This document shows, piece by piece, positions 58,041 through 64,000 of a stretch of 64,000 nucleotides of DNA (positions within the stretch are counted from its first letter, which is position 1; each line of letters opens with the position of its first letter). The position numbers and the translations under genes are program-made. The notes beneath the pieces are model-generated. The model was not told the origin of the DNA. It worked only from the letters and a program-made list of their open reading frames with translations, and made no database searches. This DNA is from Aptenodytes patagonicus (Eukaryota; Chordata; Aves; Sphenisciformes; Spheniscidae): NCBI RefSeq assembly GCF_965638725.1, contig NC_134957.1:23274101-23338100 (forward strand), given 5' to 3'.

Positions 58041-58864
58041 TAGGGAAACACAAAACTACAGCACTTCAAAAGCTAACAAGACTATCTACTTCCCCCCCCC
58101 CCCCGGTCTTGCACTGCTGAGATAGATATCTACATCTTCATATAGACAAATATAGCTCTCTGGGGAATGTGATCAGAACTGACCAAACCGTGAAGTGTGT
58201 TGCCGTTTACTTTATTATTCTCGATTGAAGGAGATAAATTGGTTCTTCTGGACACAAGATCTCTGCCCTCCAATACCACAGAACACAAGTAGTAAACATG
58301 CAAGATTCCCTGTCTTGTTTTAGCAAAGCACTGCAAATCCGAGGTAGACACTTTTAGAGCATAATTCGGCCTACACGATCCAGTTACATTTTGGCCATAA
58401 AGTAACTCAACTGTTTTAATAGCCGGTTGATCATCAGTTCTTCCAATGTGTCTTGTGAATGAGAAGGCGGGAAAGAAAAGTGTGGGGGCGAGCTGAAAAC
58501 AAGAATATTTTTGTATATGCACATTATTTATGTGGAGGGGGAAAAGCAGGCCCATTCTTTTCCTCTCTCCCTTGAAGTTTGCTGCGAGTGGATTTGAAAC
58601 CCAGATGTTCTTTTAACACCTGCTTCATTTAGAGAATTAGAAAATCACGAGCCTGCAACTGAACTTGACGAAACACAGCTTTTACCTAGCAGATAAGAAT
58701 TTTGGGTAATCAAACCTATTTATTACAGCAATGTCATTTAACCCCTCATTTTGCCCAGCTCTGCCCAGCATGTTGAAACAATTGTTCAGTGCCAGTGTTC
58801 AATCCCAGTTATATTTGCCAAAACCACCATGTGACTTCAAATATTATTAAGATTCAGGACTCAC

Positions 58865-58991
58865 ATTTTCCAGTTCAGATGCATTGTCCTCCAGTTTCAT
58901 CTTTTGGCTCATGCAGCTTAGCAGATGATCCAATACACACTGTTTTGGATGCATTCCTTTGTCAAAGCGATTATACATCCCACACCAAAAC
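58865..58991 (-). CDS. MTMR8: MTMR8 exon (end of phosphatase domain and coiled coil)
   Basis: A 127-base exon after the acceptor CTGTTCTTCAG that reads (Q)FWCGMYNRFDKGMHPKQ and then VLDHLLSCMSQKMKLEDNASELEN up to a GTGAGT donor. FWCGMYNRFD is the hallmark end of the myotubularin phosphatase region; the second part is the start of the coiled coil through which MTMR6/7/8 pair with the inactive MTMR9. It joins the neighbouring exons at phases 2 and 0. Confidence 0.9.
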
Positions 58992-59933
58992 CTGAAGAAC
59001 AGGGCAGGAAAAGAGAATTAGGCAGCCAATTGTATGCTACTGGCCAACAAACTAGATGCTGTTTAAGAAAAAAATTTTCAACAAATTGAGGTTAGTAATT
59101 GATTTTTAAAAAACTGCCACAGCCTTGGATCATAAAATTCAGTATCAACGGGCAAATTTTCATAAAGTTCAAAAAAACTTCTGAGGATTTAAGTACTTCT
59201 GCCTTATGATCCACATGTGCTGGCAGCAGGTATTAACGTAAGATGAAAATACACTTTTTTCTATAGCAGACTCACTGGAGGATGGGCAGTTCACCTTCAA
59301 GTCCCCAGTCTGCCCTACCGCCCTACTTTTATTAAAACCCTTTGCCCATCAGTGACCACACACAGCACTTAAAATCATATTTGCAACCCTCTCTCTCTCA
59401 GCAGGGAACAGGAGTGAGCCAGAAACAAAGGAAAACTAACCACTTCAGCTCTAACACCCTGGGCAAGCAAATAGACACGGCAACAAGAAATCCCTTCTTG
59501 TGAAAACCACCCTGACTACATAAGCCTGGGTGTGACTGGGCACTGAAATTCCTGTTTGAAAGACTTCCTTAATATATATTAAAAAGGAGGAACTTTAACA
59601 ATTGCCTACCCCATCACGTAAATTTGACAGAGCAAGCAGTCAGGGTGTGTGTGGGGGGTCTATCTACACATCTGAAGTTCTTCTTTTCCTTGCCTTTCCC
59701 CACCCTCTCTCTCAACACCAAAGAAAAAAATATTATTTTAAATTACAGTACCTGCACTTACTTAGCAATTACCTGTGCACTACTACTCTCAGTTTATGAA
59801 TGAGGAATGGAGGGAAAGGTAAAACAAACCATGCTAATCGGTGAAAATTTATTTTATTAAACCTGAATTACCAAACTACATCACAATGAAAGAAATGCCC
59901 CCCCTTCTTCCCCTTCTTAAATAAGCAACTTAC

Positions 59934-60062
59934 TGGAAACTGAACGGTAGTGTGTTTGGTTGAAGCTCTTTGTAAGCTGTAAATCCTCTGTACAAAGGAT
60001 TTCTCAATTCCTGCTTCTTCTGTAAGAGGAAAGGCCACAGAGAATGCGTCTTCTCACAGATT
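59934..60062 (-). CDS. MTMR8: MTMR8 exon (phosphatase domain, C-terminal part)
   Basis: A 129-base exon flanked by ATTGACAG acceptor and GTAAGT donor, reading ICEKTHSLWPFLLQKKQELR and NPLYRGFTAYKELQPNTLPF. The KTHSLWPFL and RNPLY blocks are diagnostic of the MTMR6/7/8 subgroup. Starts by completing the AA/A codon of the previous exon. Confidence 0.92.
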
Positions 60063-60490
60063 CTGTCAATTACAAATAATATCTAATCACTAAAAAAAAA
60101 GAATCAGGTTAAGTGGATTAATAACGCTAGCTGTTCTGAATAGAATTAGATTAAGGGAGCTAAGAATTATTTTTACACGGTATCTGCTTAATTTCATAAA
60201 CACAAGATACATCACTGAGGAATACATAATCATTTAAAATGGACACTATCTAGTCCAAAAGGCGTATCTGCAAGTTATTACTGTGGTCCAAAATAAAACA
60301 TCTGACTTGGGGATATAATTAATCTGTATTTTTTTTTTTTCCACACTGTAGAACACAAGCATCTATCAAGACAACGTTACCCTTAACCAATCTACAATTA
60401 CATTAAAAACACACAAACAAACACAGCCTGCCCTTTTCCTAACATTTAAAGTGACTTCTAGACTGCTGGCTCCATAAACTGCCAACTCAC

Positions 60491-60691
60491 TTCAGATCCT
60501 CACGCTCCTTGTGACAGGTCCCAAGGAAGTTGCCGAACTGGCAGGAGTAGACATGGTCATGGATTTCAAGAAGGAAACGCTCATTAAACTCAAACGTGCA
60601 CGGGAACTGCTGCATGAGCTGCCAGACACATTCAATGAACTGAGTGAAGACAGGGGATACTTCTTTGGGGTCACCATCCAAATGGCCACAC
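60491..60691 (-). CDS. MTMR8: MTMR8 exon (phosphatase domain, conserved core)
   Basis: A 201-base exon after the acceptor CATCTCTCTAG. It reads (R)CGHLDGDPKEVSPVFTQFIE, then CVWQLMQQFPCTFEFNERFL and LEIHDHVYSCQFGNFLGTC up to an AA/GTGAGT donor. FPCxFEFNExFLLEIHDH and YSCQFGNFLG are among the best conserved blocks of myotubularins, just downstream of the catalytic loop. MTMR8 removes the 3-phosphate from PI3P and PI(3,5)P2 on endosomal and autophagic membranes. The choice of MTMR8 over MTMR6 or MTMR7 rests on its place beside ASB12 and AMER1. Confidence 0.95.
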
Positions 60692-62760
60692 CTAGAGAGA
60701 TGCAAATGAAACAGGGATAAATCCTGTGTCACCCAACAAAAAAAGAATCCCCTCGCCATTAAACAACTAGGAAGCTTTCTTCACTACTAGAGTAAGAAAC
60801 TATTCTGCAGAGTCAGAAAAAACCCCACGTGGTTTATCTTACAGCCACTGTACATTAAGGCATGCCACCCTCAGCATTACTTGTTCTCCAGGGGTACCTG
60901 CTAGGAGTGACGAGAATTGTGCAGTGTCCCTTTCTCCAAAGTAAAATTAGCAATGGAAGAGCCTACATAACAGACTTGCAAGCATCACAAGAAATATTTG
61001 TGAAATAGGAATCCTTGAGCCTCTGCTATGATGTCAGCACAAGGGAAAAAAGGCAATATTCTCCCAAGAAACATCTATTGCTCGAATATAACAATCTAAT
61101 GCTAGCTCTTAATTGGGGGAAAAAAGTTGACATTGGTGGGATTCTGTCTGTCTGCCACGAACAGTAAGAAACGCTGGGGGGGGGCAAGAAGTGTCCTCTA
61201 TGATCTTCTATGGATGTGAGAGTATTTTATGGTGCAGGAATAGCCACACGGGCAGCAACAGTCAGAACAACCTGATTTTGCTCCACATGAACATCAAGAA
61301 TGAAATCCTAGTAAGCAATTACTCAGAAAGAAGGGAAAAAAAAAAGCTCAAACAAAGAAAACCCCAAAACAACAATAAAAAATATTTTTACAGCTTTAGA
61401 TGAAGTTCAGAAAAACCCTCCTAGTTCTGCAGAAAGCTAGCCAGGGATCTATCAGTGTTCATTACAATCCATCACAAAAGAAAAAACAACCAGAAAAGGA
61501 ACGTTAGCATTTTTGGAAAGCAGCCAACACTATTGTACTGTAATGACTGTTCTTTCTTAAGAGAAAAAACTTGGGGCAGAATCCTCCTTTTCTAGGAAGG
61601 GATATAACCTGGAAATCCACAGAAAGGAACAATGCATCCCCAAACTTAAGTGGAAAAATGAAGTACGATTTCTTATGACAGATCTAGCTGACCCCAGTTC
61701 CTGGTTCTGTGACTCCAACCACAATACCCTAAGCAGCAGCATGACGAAGGACTGATTTCCCTCAGAAGTGTAAGGCACCGGCCACCACTACGAGAAGAAT
61801 GATTTTGTCTACTGGAACAAAAGTTCATATTCCAGTCAATGCTGAAATTCGTGTCTCAAGTACTTTTTGTATCCATTGCCAAGTTCTCATATTTGGAACA
61901 ATCCTTTATAATAGAAGAATAGGAAGGTTTTTTTGGTCTTAAGGAAAGGTGAAAAGCGTCCCTAAAGAAGCAGAAACAACGACCACAGAACATTTATTTG
62001 GCCAGTAATGACCAAACAGCAGTTTATCTTTGACTGCTGCTTCTTATATACCAGTATAAGGGTGTGCATATTGTTCATTTTCCCCAAATACACTTTAAGG
62101 AACCAGATTTGTTTTATTCTTAAAAACAGGAATCAGTTTCACATCAAGAACAAAGCTTCAATTTTTAACAAGCTAATATCACTGAATAGACCCGTCCTTT
62201 CCCTCCTTGTATTCTTTTGGACCATCTCAGTTTCTAACTTCTATATGGTAAATATAACAAGAAGTAATTCAAGGCAATATCCTCACTAGATGCAGGCTAT
62301 CTATTACAGGGATGACAGCATTTTTAACGTGCCTAAAGAATGCAGGTCAAATTGGTTTTTAGCAATATATATTGGGCTCAATTTTATGCTTTGAACATGG
62401 TAAAAATCCTGAAAAGCATTAGCTGAGATTTTCTTCCAGGAGATGACTGCAGAAGAATTAACATGTCTTGCCAGAACATTAGCGCTCCTCATACAATACG
62501 AATGTCATTCTACAGGTAGGAAACCGCTCAGAATTCAATCAATTTGTTCAAGACTGTATGCTTCAGCACTGATGAAATAACAACCCTAGCAGATACTGGC
62601 TTTATGTGACCAACTCCAGTATTTTCCAAATCTTCTCTCCCCTGTCCTGTATTTTCATTTAAATTTTTCATGGGAGTACATGAACCTGAAAACACTGTTA
62701 TTAGTTTCACAGACAAGCCTTCACCCCGCCACTACACCCAAGATAACATGCTGCTCTTAC

Positions 62761-62810
62761 CTGTGTGAGAACTTGTGGCCCATTGCAATCCACTCCTTTT
62801 CTATTAGAAC
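62761..62810 (-). CDS. MTMR8: MTMR8 50-bp exon
   Basis: A very short exon reading VLIEKEWIAMGHKFSH plus AG of a split Arg codon, ended by a GTAAGA donor. Its phase fits the next exon exactly (AG/G). LIEKEW...GHKFS follows the catalytic CSDGWDRT loop in all active family members; the loop itself must be in the preceding exon outside the window. The acceptor (CTGTTTTGAAACTGAAG) is weak in its last bases. Confidence 0.88.
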
Positions 62811-64000
62811 CTTCAGTTTCAAAACAGAGGTTAAAAAAGAGAGTTACTTTGTTTAGAAAAAGCAAAATGAAGCTTTTGATGTTAAACTCTAAAAAGCTTA
62901 CAACCAATGCTACCTGCTGACCCTACTGTTATGAGCATATCCATAGAAGTTAATGAAAACAGTAATAGTGATTTATAGATTATCCATAGTTACCAGTACA
63001 ATGTCACTGCTGGAATCATAAGTTATTTCAAGCAAGTCTAGTACTATTTTGAGAGAGTTTCTATGTTGTTAAAATCATAATATATAAACACACTGAGCTA
63101 AGAGAATTAACAGCTTAATATTACACTATGTACTATTTAATTTGGAGAAGAATAACATGATATTCAGCAAAATAAATCAGCAACTGGAATTCAACAAATG
63201 TTTAACACACAAACAGGAATATAAGAAGTACAGCTGTGTATTGAGGAGCTCAGGATGAAATCAGAAGAACTACATGGCTATTTCTCTTTTAAGTAGAATG
63301 CCTATGCTATATAGAAGAAAATAGGCAAAATGCTGCTTCCTTGTTAAACGCGTCTCATAAGGAACCAAATGACTGATGCTGAATCCATTATTACTTGCCT
63401 TGCTGGATCATATTTAAAGATCAATTCCTGATATCATCATCCAGAGACTTAAAGAACAAAAGGAAAGCAGAAATTCACAAGAGAGTTCTTTGAAAACTTA
63501 AGTTACATTGCTTTTCAAATGTTTCCATTCTTTACACTTCTGTTGCATTCATTTAGGAATAACCACTGTCATCGGATTTGTGCATATAAACCACTTGCTC
63601 AGAGGACAGACAAGCATTTGTCTGTTTTAGTTACTGCTCCTAATCAAAATCATGTTTCTTAGTTCATACAGAATTTTCCAGAGCACAGCCAAAGCCCAGG
63701 CAGATGTTTCACACTCTGATGTCATTTTAACTGTTAAAAGATTGCAGTACAATCCAGAAGCAAAAATAATAATAATAAAAATAGCATGGAATGCAAGGAA
63801 ACAGTCCTAGCAGTGCAACACACCAGAGGAGGCAAAAATTTGCATTGTTCTGATTTCAGGGTTTCTTTTAAGGAACTCTTCTGAGAAAGAGCAGCAGCCT
63901 GTCTTTCAGGTATTTAACAAAAGGAGATGAATGGAAAGATAACATCACAGATTGCACTATATTTATGCAGTGATGGCTTCAAATAGAAAAAGCCTGCAGT
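62811..64000 (-). other. MTMR8: MTMR8 intron, continuing past the window
   Basis: AT-rich sequence with no exon I can find; in particular no frame encodes the HCSDGWDRT catalytic motif on the minus strand. A short AAT repeat lies at about 63764-63778. The upstream exons lie beyond 64000. Confidence 0.7.

Larger units (their letters stand above)
55541..58864 (-). other. MTMR8: MTMR8 last intron, carrying a retroviral fossil
   Basis: About 3.3 kb between a GTGAGT donor (58864) and the acceptor at 55541-55542. Roughly two thirds is the endogenous-retrovirus relic at 55952-58040; a C run lies at 58093-58104. The remainder shows nothing recognisable. Confidence 0.85.

Noticed and set aside
60511-60720. 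Plus-strand frame within the MTMR8 core exon
   Set aside because: It is antisense to a strongly conserved myotubularin exon.

Overview
The window is vertebrate nuclear DNA, almost certainly from a bird and probably a neoavian. Pointers to a bird are a reverse-oriented CR1 LINE 3' end, LTR sequences of a type I recognise as common in bird genomes, short intergenic distances, and three genes in the order of human Xq11 (AMER1, ASB12, MTMR8). That block lies on an autosome (chromosome 4) in chicken as far as I recall. Species cannot be told from this sequence.

Layout. (1) 1-600 is a very GC- and CpG-rich block cut by the left edge, probably the promoter/first exon of a gene outside the window (ARHGEF9 is a guess from human gene order). 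(2) 601-25,300 holds no gene I can support: GC-rich intergenic DNA with homopolymer runs and a few AT-rich islets dense in homeodomain- or POU-type motifs. (3) 25,305-35,900 is AMER1 on the minus strand: distal poly(A) signal, about 5 kb of 3' UTR, a single uninterrupted coding exon, one short intron, and a CpG-island promoter with three GC boxes and a perfect CRE. (4) 35,970-37,340 holds a CA repeat, a C-rich minisatellite and a CR1 fragment. (5) 39,436-41,423 is ASB12 (minus), two coding exons. (6) 41,424-49,795 holds no coding gene that I recognise; it has a cluster of muscle-type factor sites, an AT-rich islet and a perfect 36-bp minisatellite. (7) 49,800-64,000 is the 3' half of MTMR8 (minus): five coding exons with matching phases, a long AT-rich 3' UTR, and a short endogenous-retrovirus fossil in the last intron. 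The catalytic and N-terminal exons lie beyond the right edge.

Functionally the three genes do not form one pathway. AMER1 is a membrane-bound scaffold for APC and the Wnt/beta-catenin machinery; ASB12 is a substrate adaptor for a Cullin-5 ubiquitin ligase; MTMR8 is a phosphoinositide 3-phosphatase. Their shared strand and order is old synteny, not an operon. The main points for a second look are the absence from this AMER1 of the Arg-Glu-Ala repeat array known from human AMER1, the G-quadruplex-prone repeat just upstream of the AMER1 promoter, the retroviral fossil with two unlike LTRs, and a possible alternative N-terminus of ASB12 across an A10 run. I saw no clearly new biological system.
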